The notes beneath the pieces are model-generated. The model was not told where the DNA came from and made no database searches. It saw only the letters and a list, made by a program, of their open reading frames with translations. Below, piece after piece: positions 44,702 to 56,969 of a stretch of 64,000 bases of DNA; positions within the stretch are counted from its first letter, which is position 1; every line of letters begins with the position of its first letter. The position numbers and the translations under genes are program-made. The stretch covers positions 3,162,001-3,226,000 of the forward strand of contig NZ_CP107796.1 in the NCBI RefSeq assembly GCF_036345995.1. The letters run 5' to 3'. This DNA comes from Streptomyces sp. NBC_00557. Lineage in GTDB: Bacteria; Actinomycetota; Actinomycetes; Streptomycetales; Streptomycetaceae.

Positions 44702-46230
44702 CGGACGTCACCTCCGATCAGGTCGACGGCCTTCTCCCCGACCATGAGCACCCCGATCATCGGGTTCACGGCGGTCATGGTCGGGAAGACGGACGCGTCG
44801 GCGATACGAATTCCTTCGAGGCCGCGGATCTTCAACTCGGGGTCGACCACGGCGAGTTCGTCGTCGGCGGCGCCCATTCTGCAGGTGCCGGCGGGGTGGT
44901 AGACGGTGTGCGCGACCTTGCGGGCGTACTCGCTCAGTTCGGCGTCGCCCTGGATCTCGGGGCCGGGGCACACCTCGCGCTTGAGCCAGCCCGCGAGCGG
45001 CTCGGTCCTGGCGATCTCGCGGGCGATGCGGATGCCGTCGACCAGGGTCCGGCCGTCGTAGTCGTCCTCGTCGGTGAAGTACCGGAAGTCGAGGGCGGGT
45101 TTGACGGACGGGTCGGCGCTGGTCAGGTACAGGCGGCCGCGGCTCTTCGGCTTGGGGATGTTCGGGGTCATGGAGACGCCGTGGCGCGGGCGCTCGTAGC
45201 CGAGGCGCTCGGGGTTGTCGGTGAAGGGCACCTGGTAGAAGTGGAACATCAGGTCGGGTCCGGCGTGTCCGGGGTCGCGGCGCACGAACAGGCCCGCGTC
45301 GGAGTCCATCGCGGAGTTCTCCGGGATCGGCCCGTGGGTCTCCCAGACGATGACCGACTCGGGGTGGTCCAGCAGGTTCTCGCCGACGCCCGGCAGGTCG
45401 TGCACCACCGGGATGCCGAGGGCCTCGAGGTCGGCGCGGGGGCCGATGCCCGAGTGCAGCAGCAGGCGCGGCGAGTCGATGGCGCCCGCGCACAGCACGA
45501 CCTCGCCGCGGGCGCGGACCAGCAGCTCCTCGCCGTCCTTGGTGCGCACGTGGACGCCCTCGGCCCGGCCGTCGGTGATCTCCAGCTGGTACGCCCAGGT
45601 CTCCAGCAGGATCGTCAGGTTGGGGCGCTCGTCCATCACCGGGTGCAGGTACGCCACCGAGGCCGAGGACCGCTTGTTGTCCTCGGGGTGGTAGGCGAGG
45701 TCGAAGAAGCCGACGCCCTCGGTGAACGGCTTGCGGTTGAAGCCCTCGATGCGGGGTACCCCGAGCGCGGCCTGGGCGGCGTCGACGAAGTCGCGGGCGA
45801 TGGCGTTCCGGTCCTTCTCGTCGACGGAGACGATGTTGTTCTTCAGGCGGGCGTAGTAGGCCTCCATGGGGACGGCGCCCCAGCCCTTGGCGCCGGCCTC
45901 CTCCCACTCGTCCCAGTCGGACGGCAGCGGTTTGAAGGAGATGAGGGTGTTGTGGGAGGAGCAGCCGCCGAGGACGCGGGCGCGGCTGTGCCGGATGTGG
46001 GAGTTGCCGCGCGGCTGCTCCACCGTCGGGTAGTCGTAGTCGAGTTCGCCGCCGAGCAGGCCCATCCAGCGGCGCAGGGTGAGGACGTCGTCGCGGCCGA
46101 CGTCGCTCGGGCCGCCCTCGATGACGGCGACGGTGACGTCGGGGTTCTCGGTGAGGCGGGAGGCGATGACGGAGCCCGCGGTGCCGCCGCCGATGACGAC
46201 GTAGTCGTAGACGTGGGGGGTGTGGGACAT
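44698..46230 (-). CDS. betA: GMC-family oxidoreductase, choline dehydrogenase type
   Basis: 510 residues from ATG 46230. ADP-binding [17 protein letters not shown] (residues 10-26), the GMC signature [18 protein letters not shown] near 82, the second signature [20 protein letters not shown] near 255, and the catalytic His in [16 protein letters not shown] near 455 followed by NPMIGVL. Choline dehydrogenase oxidises choline to betaine aldehyde. Its position between betB and the betaine transporter genes supports that substrate, although GMC enzymes are broad. It starts 49 bp after betB and overlaps the ATPase gene. Confidence 0.9.
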   Translation of the reverse strand: MSHTPHVYDYVVIGGGTAGSVIASRLTENPDVTVAVIEGGPSDVGRDDVLTLRRWMGLLGGELDYDYPTVEQPRGNSHIRHSRARVLGGCSSHNTLISFKPLPSDWDEWEEAGAKGWGAVPMEAYYARLKNNIVSVDEKDRNAIARDFVDAAQAALGVPRIEGFNRKPFTEGVGFFDLAYHPEDNKRSSASVAYLHPVMDERPNLTILLETWAYQLEITDGRAEGVHVRTKDGEELLVRARGEVVLCAGAIDSPRLLLHSGIGPRADLEALGIPVVHDLPGVGENLLDHPESVIVWETHGPIPENSAMDSDAGLFVRRDPGHAGPDLMFHFYQVPFTDNPERLGYERPRHGVSMTPNIPKPKSRGRLYLTSADPSVKPALDFRYFTDEDDYDGRTLVDGIRIAREIARTEPLAGWLKREVCPGPEIQGDAELSEYARKVAHTVYHPAGTCRMGAADDELAVVDPELKIRGLEGIRIADASVFPTMTAVNPMIGVLMVGEKAVDLIGGDVR

Positions 46231-46279
46231 GGGGGTACTACTCCAGGGGGTGTTTCCGGGGAAGCCGGGGGCAGGGGGC

Positions 46280-47800
46280 TCAGCCGGCGAACCAGCGCAC
46301 CGGCTTGGGCGCGAGGTTCTGGTAGACGTGCTTGGTCTCGCGGTACTCGGCGAGCCCGGCGGGTCCCAGCTCGCGGCCGGTGCCGCTCCTGCCGAAGCCG
46401 CCCCATTCCGCCTGCGGCAGGTAGGGGTGGAAGTCGTTGATCCAGACGGTGCCGTGGCGCAGGCGGGCCGCGACGCGCCGGGCCCGGCCGGGGTCGGACG
46501 TCCACACGGCGCCGGCGAGGCCGTACTCGGTGTCGTTGGCGAGGAGGACGGCCTCGTCCTCGGTGCGGAAGGTCTCCACGGTGAGGACCGGGCCGAAGAC
46601 CTCCTCCCGGACGACCTTCATCTCGCGGTGGCAGGCGTCGAGGACGGTCGGCTCGTAGAAGTAGCCGGTCCCGGGGCGCTGAGGTGACGGTTCCGGGCGC
46701 TTGCCGCCGCAGCGCAGTACGGCGCCCTCGGCGAGCGCGGAGGCGACGTACGCCTCGACCTTGGCGCGCTGCTGCTCGGAGACGAGCGGGCCGCACTCGA
46801 CGCCGTCCTCGGTGCCGCGGCCGAGCCTGATCCGGCGGGCGCGGCGGGCGAGTTCGGCGACGAAGCGGTCCCGGACCGGTTCCTCGACGATGAGCCGGGA
46901 GCCGGCCGAGCAGACCTGGCCGCTGTGGATGAAGGCGGCGTTGAGGGCCTGGTCGACGGCGGTGTCGAAACCCTCCTCGGTGGCGCAGGCGTCGGCGAAG
47001 ACGACGTTGGGGTTCTTGCCGCCGAGTTCGAGGGCGACCTTCTTCACGGTGGGGGCGGCGGCCTGGGCCACCTTGGTGCCGCTGACCAGGCCGCCGGTGA
47101 AGGAGACCAGGTCGACGCCGGGGTGCTCGGCGAGGCGGGCGCCGACGGTGTGGCCGGGGCCGGTGACGATGTTGGCGACGCCGGCGGGCAGGCCGGCCTC
47201 TTCCAGCAGCTCGATCAGCGCGACCGTGGTCAGCGGGGTGATCTCGCTGGGCTTGATCACGAAGGTGTTGCCTGCGGCGAGGGCAGGGGCGATCTTCCAG
47301 CTGGCCTGGAGAAGCGGGTAGTTCCACGGGGTGATCAGCGCGCAGACGCCGACCGGCTCGTGCACGACGACGCTGTGGATGTCGGGCGAGCCCGCGTCCA
47401 CGACCCGGCCGGGCGCCTCGGCGGCGACCAGGTCGGCGAAGTAGCGGAAGGCGTCGGCGACGCAGTCGATGTCGATCCGGCCCTCCTCGACGGTCTTGCC
47501 CGCGTCCCGGCTCTCCAGCAGGCCGAGTTCCTCGCGGTCGCGGACGAGGAGGCCGGCGACGCGGCGCAGCAGGGCGGCGCGTTCGGCGACCGGGGTGCGG
47601 GGCCAGGGGCCGTGGTCGAAGGCCTGGCGGGCGGCGGCGACCGCGCGCTCGGCGTCCTTCTCGTCGCCCTCGGCGACCACGGCGAACGGCCGGGCGTCCG
47701 CGGGGTCGAGGATCTCGCGGGTCGCGCCGGAGATCGCCGGCAGCCACTCGCCTCCCGCGTGGATGGTCGCCTGGGGGTGTCGTTCGGTTCTGTCCGCCAT
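46280..47800 (-). CDS. betB: Betaine-aldehyde dehydrogenase
   Basis: 506 residues from ATG 47800 (GGAAGG about 12 bases upstream). Aldehyde dehydrogenase features: VCALITPWNYPLLQASWKIAPAL (cofactor site, near 155), VALELGGKNPNVVFADA with the general-base Glu near 262, and the catalytic Cys in FIHSGQVCSAGSRLIVEEPV near 296. NAD(P)-dependent oxidation of betaine aldehyde to glycine betaine is inferred from context: it heads the five-gene unit betB-betA-ATPase-permease-binding protein. A palindrome GTGACAGGCGTGTCAC at 47840-47855 lies 40 bp upstream and is a likely operator. Confidence 0.92.
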   Translation of the reverse strand: MADRTERHPQATIHAGGEWLPAISGATREILDPADARPFAVVAEGDEKDAERAVAAARQAFDHGPWPRTPVAERAALLRRVAGLLVRDREELGLLESRDAGKTVEEGRIDIDCVADAFRYFADLVAAEAPGRVVDAGSPDIHSVVVHEPVGVCALITPWNYPLLQASWKIAPALAAGNTFVIKPSEITPLTTVALIELLEEAGLPAGVANIVTGPGHTVGARLAEHPGVDLVSFTGGLVSGTKVAQAAAPTVKKVALELGGKNPNVVFADACATEEGFDTAVDQALNAAFIHSGQVCSAGSRLIVEEPVRDRFVAELARRARRIRLGRGTEDGVECGPLVSEQQRAKVEAYVASALAEGAVLRCGGKRPEPSPQRPGTGYFYEPTVLDACHREMKVVREEVFGPVLTVETFRTEDEAVLLANDTEYGLAGAVWTSDPGRARRVAARLRHGTVWINDFHPYLPQAEWGGFGRSGTGRELGPAGLAEYRETKHVYQNLAPKPVRWFAG

Positions 47801-47839
47801 TGCTCGGTGTTGCCTTCCGTTCCTGATCGATGCCCCTGG

Positions 47840-47855
47840 GTGACAGGCGTGTCAC
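47840..47855 (-). promoter_or_regulatory. Palindromic operator candidate of the bet unit
   Basis: GTGACA (47840-47845) and TGTCAC (47850-47855) flank four bases, 40 bp before betB ATG. No regulator gene of the BetI type is adjacent. Confidence 0.5.
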
Positions 47856-48079
47856 GCTCGGGGACCGTCGCCGCCTGCCCAGGACCGGCGCGCCGCATGC
47901 GCAATCGACGACCAAAAGTGCGCGGCATCACATCAGCGCATGCCCCGATCATCGACGGACCGAACATTTAATTTCCACCCTCCCTGAATATTTACAGAAT
48001 GCAATTACCCCCCTTCCGGGTTACCCCGATTCCCCCGAATGCCCCAAAGCCCTCCTCCGCCGATCATCGTTAAGCGACC
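47856..48079. other. AT-richer intergenic stretch upstream of bet and the DUF2637 locus
   Basis: Between the bet operator and the small ORF. Bases about 47965-48005 are clearly AT-rich for this genome (ATTTAATTT, GAATATTTACAGAATGCAATTA in parts). No -35/-10 pair is convincing and no gene is seen; it is the natural place for two divergent promoters. Confidence 0.5.
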
Positions 48080-48253
48080 GTGATGCGATTGGACTGGCAC
48101 GCGAGCAACGATGATCGGACAACCCCTCTGTACCCGGGCGGCGAAGCGGATCCCGCATCCTGCTCCGACCTGCTCGACGATTTCCTGAAGAGAATCAATA
48201 CGATGGAAAAGGAATATCGGCGGACCATGACAGATCTGTACACGGCATCCTGA
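48080..48253 (+). CDS. Probable small protein upstream of the DUF2637 gene
   Basis: An open frame of 57 codons from GTG 48080, or 56 from ATG 48083, to TGA 48251-48253. The product is acidic and helical at its C-terminal half (CSDLLDDFLKRINTMEKEY, ending RRTMTDLYTAS) with one Cys, and has no membrane segment. Codon third positions are only moderately GC-rich, lower than in neighbours, and no strong Shine-Dalgarno is present. It ends 23 bp before the DUF2637 gene on the same strand, an operon-like spacing. Too short for routine gene finders; I cannot name a family. Confidence 0.45.
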   Translation: MMRLDWHASNDDRTTPLYPGGEADPASCSDLLDDFLKRINTMEKEYRRTMTDLYTAS

Positions 48254-48276
48254 GCCGGCCGCGGAAGGATTTACCG

Positions 48277-48936
48277 ATGGACAGAATGCAGCAGGCCGCC
48301 GGTCTCTACGACCACGCCTGGAGCACCGTTCCGGATCCGGGCATCGCGCAGAACGACTGGGACCCGGTCGAGGAACTGGCCCAGATGCTGTCCGCGCCGA
48401 CCACCGTGAACCCCGTCCCCACCCCGCTGGACATTCCCGCTCCGCGCAGGAGCAGCCGCCACCGGCTGCGCCAGTCCCATCTGCCCGACGGCAGCCGGCC
48501 TTTCACCCACGTCACGCTGCTGATCGGGACGGTCACGCTGTGCGCGGCGGGCATGCTGGCCTGGTCCGTCTGCTACTCCTACGGGCAGCTGCGCGGAATC
48601 GCCTCGTCGGTGCTGCCCACACGCCTGGCGGAGTGCTGGCCGCTGATGGTGTACGGGCCGTGGTTCGTGGCGGCGCTCTCGGTCGTGCGGGCCACCGCCC
48701 AGCGCCGGAGCGCGCGGCGGTCCTGGTGCATCGTGCTGGCCGCGTCCGCGATGGCCGTGGTGTTGTGCGTCAGCCACTCGTCCCATGCGCTGCTCTCGTT
48801 AGTGATCTTCGGGATCCCGCCGGTCACCGCGCTGGTGTGCTTCTGGGAGCTCGTCGGCCAGATCTCCACCAGGAGCCGGCCGCGGCATGCCACCCGCCCT
48901 GATCCGGGGCTGCCGCCCAAGGACGGAAACCGCTGA
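48277..48936 (+). CDS. DUF2637 membrane protein
   Basis: 219 residues from ATG 48277 with GGAAGGA seven bases upstream. The first 70 residues are soluble and Pro-rich (NPVPTPLDIPAPRRS). Four membrane segments follow: FTHVTLLIGTVTLCAAGMLAW, LMVYGPWFVAALSVV, SWCIVLAASAMAVVLC, and LVIFGIPPVTALVCFW. The AWSVCYSYGQLRGIA block, then a P/W-rich helix, is the DUF2637 pattern, a family common in Streptomyces chromosomes, plasmids and integrative elements with unknown role (some relate to spreading proteins). No other mobile-element gene is nearby. It is convergent with the LysR gene. Confidence 0.82.
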   Translation: MDRMQQAAGLYDHAWSTVPDPGIAQNDWDPVEELAQMLSAPTTVNPVPTPLDIPAPRRSSRHRLRQSHLPDGSRPFTHVTLLIGTVTLCAAGMLAWSVCYSYGQLRGIASSVLPTRLAECWPLMVYGPWFVAALSVVRATAQRRSARRSWCIVLAASAMAVVLCVSHSSHALLSLVIFGIPPVTALVCFWELVGQISTRSRPRHATRPDPGLPPKDGNR

Positions 48937-48959
48937 CGGACGCCACGCGCCGTCCCCGC

Positions 48960-49892
48960 CTAGGTGTGCTGACCGGGGACGCCGCGTGACGTCTCGGTCA
49001 TCAGCTCCCGTACGCACTGCCGCAGCCAGGCGTGGGCGGGGTCGGCGTCGTGCCGGGGGTGCCAGGCGAAGCCCACCTCGGCGAGCGGCAGTCGGAGCGG
49101 GATGTCGAAGACGACCAGGCCGAGGGCGTCGGCCATGGAGCGGCCGTAGGAGGTGATCAGCCCGATCAGGTCGGTCTCGCGCAGCACGAACAGCGAGGCC
49201 GGGAAGCTGCCGACGGTGCCCACCACCCGGCGGGCGAGGCCGAGTTCGGCCAGGGCGTCGTCGATCGGCCCGCGCTGCCTGCCGCGCCGGGAGACGACGA
49301 GGTGCCCCGCCGCACCGGCGAACCGCTCGGGCGTCAGCTCCCCCTCCAGCAGCGGGTGTCCGGGCCGTACGACGCCCAGCATGCGCTCTTCGTACACCGT
49401 CTCCACATGCACCTCGGGCGAGGTCGTGTCGATCACCCCGACCTCCAGATCGGCGGTGCCCTGGCGCAGGTACGGCGCGTCCACATGGCTCTCGGTGAGA
49501 AAGCGCAGCCGGATCCCGGGCGCCTCGCGGGCGGCGCGGGCGAAGAGGGCGGCGCCGTGGGTGGCGGCCATCGCGTCGTGACCAAGGATCGTGAAGGTGC
49601 GGGTCACCGTGCGCAGATCGGCGTCCCGGCCCGGCGCGAACAGGGCCCGCGCCCGCTCCACCACCGCGCTCACCTCGGCCCGCACGGCCAGAGCGTGCGG
49701 GGTCGGCACCATCCGCCGGCCGGCGCGCACCAGGATCGGATCGCCGAGCGCCCTGCGGATGCGGCCGAGGGTCCGGCTCATCGCGGGCTCCGACAGATGC
49801 AGCCGCTGGGCGGCGCCCTGCACGCTCTGCTCCTCCAGCAGCACGTCCAGCGCGACCAGCAGATTCAGGTCCAGCCCGGTGGAATGCGTCAT
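48960..49892 (-). CDS. LysR family transcriptional regulator
   Basis: 310 residues from ATG 49892. N-terminal winged HTH: LNLLVALDVLLEEQSVQGAA, then QRLHLSEPAMSRTLGRIR (residues 10-47). The C-terminal periplasmic-binding-like sensor domain follows (TFTILGHDAMAATHGAALF...). It is divergent from an MFS drug-type exporter; the 127-bp gap holds TGCACTGGAGTGCA at 49916-49929 and a direct repeat GTGCAGGT (49893-49900, 49925-49932), which fit LysR binding. It likely activates the exporter in response to a small molecule. Confidence 0.94.
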   Translation of the reverse strand: MTHSTGLDLNLLVALDVLLEEQSVQGAAQRLHLSEPAMSRTLGRIRRALGDPILVRAGRRMVPTPHALAVRAEVSAVVERARALFAPGRDADLRTVTRTFTILGHDAMAATHGAALFARAAREAPGIRLRFLTESHVDAPYLRQGTADLEVGVIDTTSPEVHVETVYEERMLGVVRPGHPLLEGELTPERFAGAAGHLVVSRRGRQRGPIDDALAELGLARRVVGTVGSFPASLFVLRETDLIGLITSYGRSMADALGLVVFDIPLRLPLAEVGFAWHPRHDADPAHAWLRQCVRELMTETSRGVPGQHT

Positions 49893-49915
49893 GTGCAGGT
49901 ATCCCTTGCGAAGGT

Positions 49916-49929
49916 TGCACTGGAGTGCA
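49916..49929. promoter_or_regulatory. LysR binding site candidate
   Basis: TGCACT-GG-AGTGCA, a perfect 6-2-6 inverted repeat in the LysR/MFS divergent gap, 23 bp upstream of the LysR start, overlapping one of two GTGCAGGT direct repeats 32 bp apart. Confidence 0.55.
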
Positions 49930-50019
49930 GGTCGGTGGCGAGCCTACGGTGAGAGCGCGCCCGGGCGCATCGGCCCGAAGGCGCACCTTCCCACCCACCG
50001 TCCAGCTCCCGGAGGAGCC

Positions 50020-52932
<2,913 letters not shown>

Positions 52933-54282
52933 CTACTTCGTGCAGCCCGTGCGGCCGGACGCCAGCGTGGCGCAGGCCTTCGCCTCCGCCGCGTTCCGCA
53001 CGGCGACCATGGGGGTGTACGCGATGGTGTCGCCGGCCCCGGAGGTCTGTCCGCTCTGCCGTGCCTTCCCGGCGACGACCTGCACCCGGTCACCCGCGGC
53101 GGCTCCGGTGATCCGGCCCCAGGCGGTGCCGCAGGCCTTGCTGTAGCGGACCTCCAGGGTGGTGGTGCCGAGCACGGCGGTCTTGGCGGTGGTCACCAGT
53201 TCGCCGCTGCACCCCATGGCCTCGGCGTCCTTTCCGTCGCAGGCGGAGCCGGTGCACCGGACGCCGGGCGGCGGGCTCGTGTGCGCGGCGGCGGTCGGGG
53301 CCGTCGACCTGGCGGCGGTCCGGTGCTTCGTGCCGCCGCGGTCGGTGAGGAAGAAGACGGCGCCGATGACGACGGCGACACCGACCAGCCCCGCGAGGAA
53401 CATGATCACCCGCTGCCGTACGGCGTTCCCCGGGGCCGGGGTGCCCCCGGCGGCGCGGGGCGCCTCGGGCCCGCCGTCGTACGGCGTCGAGACGGTCGGG
53501 GTCTGGCCCGGTCCGCCGGACGGCACGCCGGGCCGCACACCGTTCACGGCGCCTGCGCCGGCCTCCGCACCCCCGGCCGCGTCGGCGCCCGGTAGGCCGC
53601 TCGCCCTGGACGGCCCCCGATACCCGGCCAGCCCCCACGAGTTGCCCCCGGAGCCGGACGCCTCGCCGGCCCCGCGTCCCGCACCGTCGGCCGACCCGCG
53701 CCGGGAGCCTTCACCCGCCTTCCGCCCCGGTCCGGAGCCGTCGCCCCGCACCGAGCCATCGCTCGCCCCGCGCCCACCCGGGCCCACCCGGTCCCGCGGC
53801 CCGGCGTCCCGGGCGTCGGCGTCCGGGGCCGTCGGCTGGGTGGGGATGGTCGGGGAGATGCCGGACGGGCCGGCGACGCCCGGGACCGAGCCGGCGCCGT
53901 CGGCCTTGCGGCCGGAGGGGCCGCCGGTCGCCTCCGCCGCGCCGAACTCCCCCAGCGCGGCCCGCGCCTGGGCGATGCGGATCGCCTCCATCGTGCGGTC
54001 GTACCGCATCTCGGCCCGGCTCCAAGCGCGTTCGGCCAGCTCCCACATCGTCGTCAGATGCACGGGACTGGCGCCGGTGACCTCGGCGAGCGCGACGACC
54101 GCTCCCTTGGGCGCCAGGAGCCGGCCGCCCAGGTAGCGCTCCCAGGACGTCTTGCTGTAGCCCGTGCGATCGGCGAGTGCGGCGACGCTGAGCCCGCTGC
54201 GGTCCACGAGCCGCCGCATCTGGCTGGTGAACTCCCTGATCTGCGGGTCCAGTTCCTCGGGCAGGACTTTCCAACGAGGCAT
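52933..54282 (-). CDS. Membrane-bound HTH (XRE) protein with exterior DUF2690 domain
   Basis: 449 residues from ATG 54282 (GGGGGAAG just upstream). Residues about 10-75 are an XRE-like HTH (LVDRSGLSVAALADRTGYSK, TSWERYLGGRLLAPKGAVVA). Then about 200 residues of Gly/Ser/Pro low complexity, one membrane helix (RVIMFLAGLVGVAVVIGAVFFL, near 320), and an exterior DUF2690-type domain with paired Cys (VRCTGSACDGKDAEAMGCSG, TLEVRYSKACGTAWGRI, and a late ACATLASGRTGC). The layout suggests a DNA-binding protein that senses the outside, but the family's function is unknown. The very long linker has biased composition. Confidence 0.83.
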   Translation of the reverse strand: MPRWKVLPEELDPQIREFTSQMRRLVDRSGLSVAALADRTGYSKTSWERYLGGRLLAPKGAVVALAEVTGASPVHLTTMWELAERAWSRAEMRYDRTMEAIRIAQARAALGEFGAAEATGGPSGRKADGAGSVPGVAGPSGISPTIPTQPTAPDADARDAGPRDRVGPGGRGASDGSVRGDGSGPGRKAGEGSRRGSADGAGRGAGEASGSGGNSWGLAGYRGPSRASGLPGADAAGGAEAGAGAVNGVRPGVPSGGPGQTPTVSTPYDGGPEAPRAAGGTPAPGNAVRQRVIMFLAGLVGVAVVIGAVFFLTDRGGTKHRTAARSTAPTAAAHTSPPPGVRCTGSACDGKDAEAMGCSGELVTTAKTAVLGTTTLEVRYSKACGTAWGRITGAAAGDRVQVVAGKARQSGQTSGAGDTIAYTPMVAVRNAAEAKACATLASGRTGCTK

Positions 54283-54658
54283 CGCTTCCCCCTGCTCTCC
54301 CCCGGCTTTCCCCGTCCTGGCTACCCACAAGGATGCACCGCCTAAGGAACCCAGTTCCCGCGGTGGGGGCGCGCGGGTGCACGGACGGAGCGCGCGGACT
54401 CCGTAGCGGAACGGTCACTTCCGTGCCACAGCGCCAGGACAGGCGTTGAACAGGCGGTTCCTGGGCGGAAGGCTGTTCCCCCGGCGGCGGTTCGCCCTTC
54501 CTCGGGGGAGAGGGCGAACCGCCGCGTCAGCTGCCCGGGGTGGTCAGCACCAGTACCTGGGGCGGGCGGCCGTACCGTCGGCGGCAGCGGGAGTACGGGG
54601 TGCACCGGTGGCCCGCGTCCCTGGGGGAGGCGCGGGCCACCGGCGGCGTGCCGTTGCG
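54283..54658. other. Non-coding stretch between HTH/DUF2690 and DUF3017 genes
   Basis: Holds the terminator-like hairpin at 54484-54525 and the promoter region of the HTH gene (54283-54480). Open frames here have no ribosome site or coding character. Confidence 0.6.
54484..54525 (-). terminator. Hairpin ending the folD-DUF3017 unit
   Basis: A perfect 15-bp stem (54484-54498 with 54511-54525) and a 12-nt loop, about 135 bp past the DUF3017 stop on the minus strand. No T-run. Confidence 0.6.
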
Positions 54659-55123
54659 CTATTTGCTGTTGCTGAGCGTGACGTGCAGGAGGTCCTTCAG
54701 GAACGGGATCTGCAGCCACGGGTTCGGCTGGGCCATCATCGCGAGCAGGACGATCGCGAGGCCGAGGATGCCGTAGGTGGCGATGTCCGTGAACCGGGAG
54801 CGGACCGCGAGCATGCCGACGCTCGGCAGCGTCCAGCGCATCACGGCTCCGGCCAGCAGGGCGGCGCCCGCCAGCAGGGTGCCGGCGCGGAACAGGTCGA
54901 GGGCGGTCAGCAGCAGGCCGGCCGCCACCCCGATGAGCACGACCAGCAGGGGCCACTGCCGCGCCGGGGCCGGGGCGTCACCGGAGGCGGCCCGGCCGCC
55001 GCCCTCCGGCCGCGCCGTGTCCCTGGTGATCCGCGGGAAGCGGCGGCTGGTCCGCTCCGGCCGCTCCCCGGCGCCGTGCGTACCGCGGGTGAACGCCCCC
55101 GCCCGGGCGCCCTCAGCCGGCAC
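54659..55123 (-). CDS. DUF3017 membrane protein
   Basis: 154 residues from GTG 55123, overlapping the end of folD by 11 bases. The N-terminal 55 residues are Arg/Pro-rich and polar; three helices follow ([51 protein letters not shown]). The conserved [16 protein letters not shown] motif between helices 2 and 3 is the DUF3017 signature. The family sits next to folD in many actinobacteria; its role is unknown. It ends [20 protein letters not shown]. Confidence 0.9.
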   Translation of the reverse strand: MPAEGARAGAFTRGTHGAGERPERTSRRFPRITRDTARPEGGGRAASGDAPAPARQWPLLVVLIGVAAGLLLTALDLFRAGTLLAGAALLAGAVMRWTLPSVGMLAVRSRFTDIATYGILGLAIVLLAMMAQPNPWLQIPFLKDLLHVTLSNSK

Positions 55124-55967
55124 TGCGCTCCGCCGCCTCGACCACGTTGACCAGCAGCTGCGCCCGGGTCATCGGGCCCACGCCGCCGGGGTTCGGGGAG
55201 ATCCAGCCGGCCACCTCGGTGACGTCCGGGTGGACGTCACCGACGATCTTGCCCTCGGCGTTGCGGGAGACGCCGACGTCCAGGACGGCGGCGCCCGGCT
55301 TGACGTCCTCGGCGCGGATCAGGTGCGGGGAGCCGGCCGCCGCGATGATGATGTCGGCGCGCCTGAGGTGGGCGGACAGGTCGCGGGTGCCGGTGTGGCA
55401 CTGCGTCACGGTGGCGTTCTCGCTGCGCCGGGTGAGCAGCAGCGGCATCGGACGGCCGATGGTCACGCCGCGGCCGACCACGACGACCTCGGCGCCCTTG
55501 ATCTCCACGCCGTGGGCGCGCAGCAGGGAGAGGATGCCGTTCGGGGTGCAGGGCAGCGGCGCGGGCTCGTTCAGCACGAGCCGGCCGAGGTTCATCGGGT
55601 GCAGGCCGTCGGCGTCCTTGGCCGGGTCCATCAGCTCCAGGATGCGGTTCTCGTCGATGCCCTTGGGCAGCGGCAGCTGGACGATGTAGCCGGTGCAGGC
55701 CGGGTCCTCGTTCAGCTCCCGGACGACCGCCTCGATCTCCTCCTGGGTGGCGGTGGCGGGCAGCTCGCGCTGGATGGAGGCGATGCCGACCTGCGCGCAG
55801 TCGCGGTGCTTGCCGGCGACGTACTTCTGGCTGCCGGGGTCGTCCCCGACCAGGATCGTGCCGAGGCCGGGCGTGACGCCCTTCTCCTTCAGCGCCGCCA
55901 CGCGGGCGGTCAGATCGGACTTGATCGCGGCTGCGGTGGCCTTGCCATCGAGAATCTGGGCGGTCAT
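55113..55967 (-). CDS. folD: Bifunctional methylene-THF dehydrogenase / methenyl-THF cyclohydrolase
   Basis: 284 residues from ATG 55967 (GGATGGGGG upstream); the frame is open to 56090 but those codons lack coding character. FolD motifs: [18 protein letters not shown] with the catalytic Lys near 52, [17 protein letters not shown] near 95, [11 protein letters not shown], and [18 protein letters not shown] (NADP site, near 162), ending [16 protein letters not shown]. It oxidises 5,10-methylene-THF to 10-formyl-THF, linking GlyA at 34-35 kb to PurN and PurH at 60-62 kb. Translationally overlapped by DUF3017. Confidence 0.97.
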   Translation of the reverse strand: MTAQILDGKATAAAIKSDLTARVAALKEKGVTPGLGTILVGDDPGSQKYVAGKHRDCAQVGIASIQRELPATATQEEIEAVVRELNEDPACTGYIVQLPLPKGIDENRILELMDPAKDADGLHPMNLGRLVLNEPAPLPCTPNGILSLLRAHGVEIKGAEVVVVGRGVTIGRPMPLLLTRRSENATVTQCHTGTRDLSAHLRRADIIIAAAGSPHLIRAEDVKPGAAVLDVGVSRNAEGKIVGDVHPDVTEVAGWISPNPGGVGPMTRAQLLVNVVEAAERSAG

Positions 55968-56217
55968 ACCCCCATCCTCGCGGATGACCGCCTCCCGGTT
56001 CCAATCCGGGTGGCCGGACGCCCTCCCGGCGCCCGCCGTGTGATCAAGGATGTTGCACTTGCACAACAGCTCACGCCGCCAACTGGACAAGATTCGGCCT
56101 TTACCGTGACGATGAGCGACGCAGTACCGCGGTCTGGTTGGGGGGCAAACCGCTCAGATCCTGATGTTCCTCCGTTCCTTCCGCGTCGTCCCCGCAGAGC
56201 AACGGAGGAAACACGCC

Positions 56218-56820
56218 ATGAGTTTCGGCTCACCCAACCCCTACGGCCAGCCCCAGGAACCCCAGCAGCCGTACGGCTACCCGCAGCAGGGCCAGCCCGG
56301 TTACGGCACCCCGCAGCCCCCCGGCGTCCCGCCGCAGCAGGGCTACGGCTACCCGCAGGCGCCGCAGGCCGGCTACCCCGGCTTCCCCCAGCAGGCCGGA
56401 TACCCCGGTTACCCCGGTTACGGCACGCAGCCGACGTACGCGAACTGGGGGCAGCGCTTCCTCAGCAGGCTGATCGACACCATCCTGTTCGCCGTGCCGT
56501 ACGGCGTGATCATCCTCGGCGCCAAGGCCACGCCGATCCTGTCGATCGTCGGCTTCCTCGGCCTGGTCGCCCTCTTCGTCTACCAGGTGGTGCAGGAGGG
56601 CAAGACCGGCCAGACCATCGGCAAGAAGGCGATCGGCACCCGCACGCTCAAGGAGGACACCGGTCAGCCGCTCGGCGGCGGCATGGCGTTCGTGCGGCAG
56701 CTGGCCCACTTCCTGGACAGCCTGCCCTGCTACCTCGGCTACCTGTGGCCGGCGTGGGACGCCAAGCGGCAGACGTTCGCCGACAAGGTGTGCGGCTCGA
56801 TCGTCGTCAAGGACCAGTGA
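56218..56820 (+). CDS. RDD-family membrane protein with Pro/Gly/Tyr-rich N-terminus
   Basis: 200 residues from ATG 56218 with ACGGAGGAA ten bases upstream. Residues 5-75 are repeats of PQQGYGYP / PGYPGYG type. The RDD domain begins at [20 protein letters not shown] (near 80), with a second helix ([18 protein letters not shown]), the conserved [14 protein letters not shown] loop and [36 protein letters not shown] at the end (quoted in parts). RDD proteins are transporters or channels of poorly known substrate. The N-terminal repeats may drive protein assembly at the membrane. Confidence 0.9.
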   Translation: MSFGSPNPYGQPQEPQQPYGYPQQGQPGYGTPQPPGVPPQQGYGYPQAPQAGYPGFPQQAGYPGYPGYGTQPTYANWGQRFLSRLIDTILFAVPYGVIILGAKATPILSIVGFLGLVALFVYQVVQEGKTGQTIGKKAIGTRTLKEDTGQPLGGGMAFVRQLAHFLDSLPCYLGYLWPAWDAKRQTFADKVCGSIVVKDQ

Positions 56821-56969
56821 GCGCACGCGCGACGGCACAGTTCGCGCCATTCCACCACCGAGGGCCGTGTCTCACCCGTCCAGGGGAGGCACGGCCCCGG
56901 TGTGTCCCCCTAACCTGACTGCGGTGGCCGTTCGGGCCCAGGGGGCCGTCAGGCACGGGGAGAGGCGCC

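Noticed and set aside
48277..48936. DUF2637 gene as a sign of an integrated plasmid
   Set aside because: No integrase, replication or transfer gene and no attachment-site repeat nearby; the flanks are core genes.
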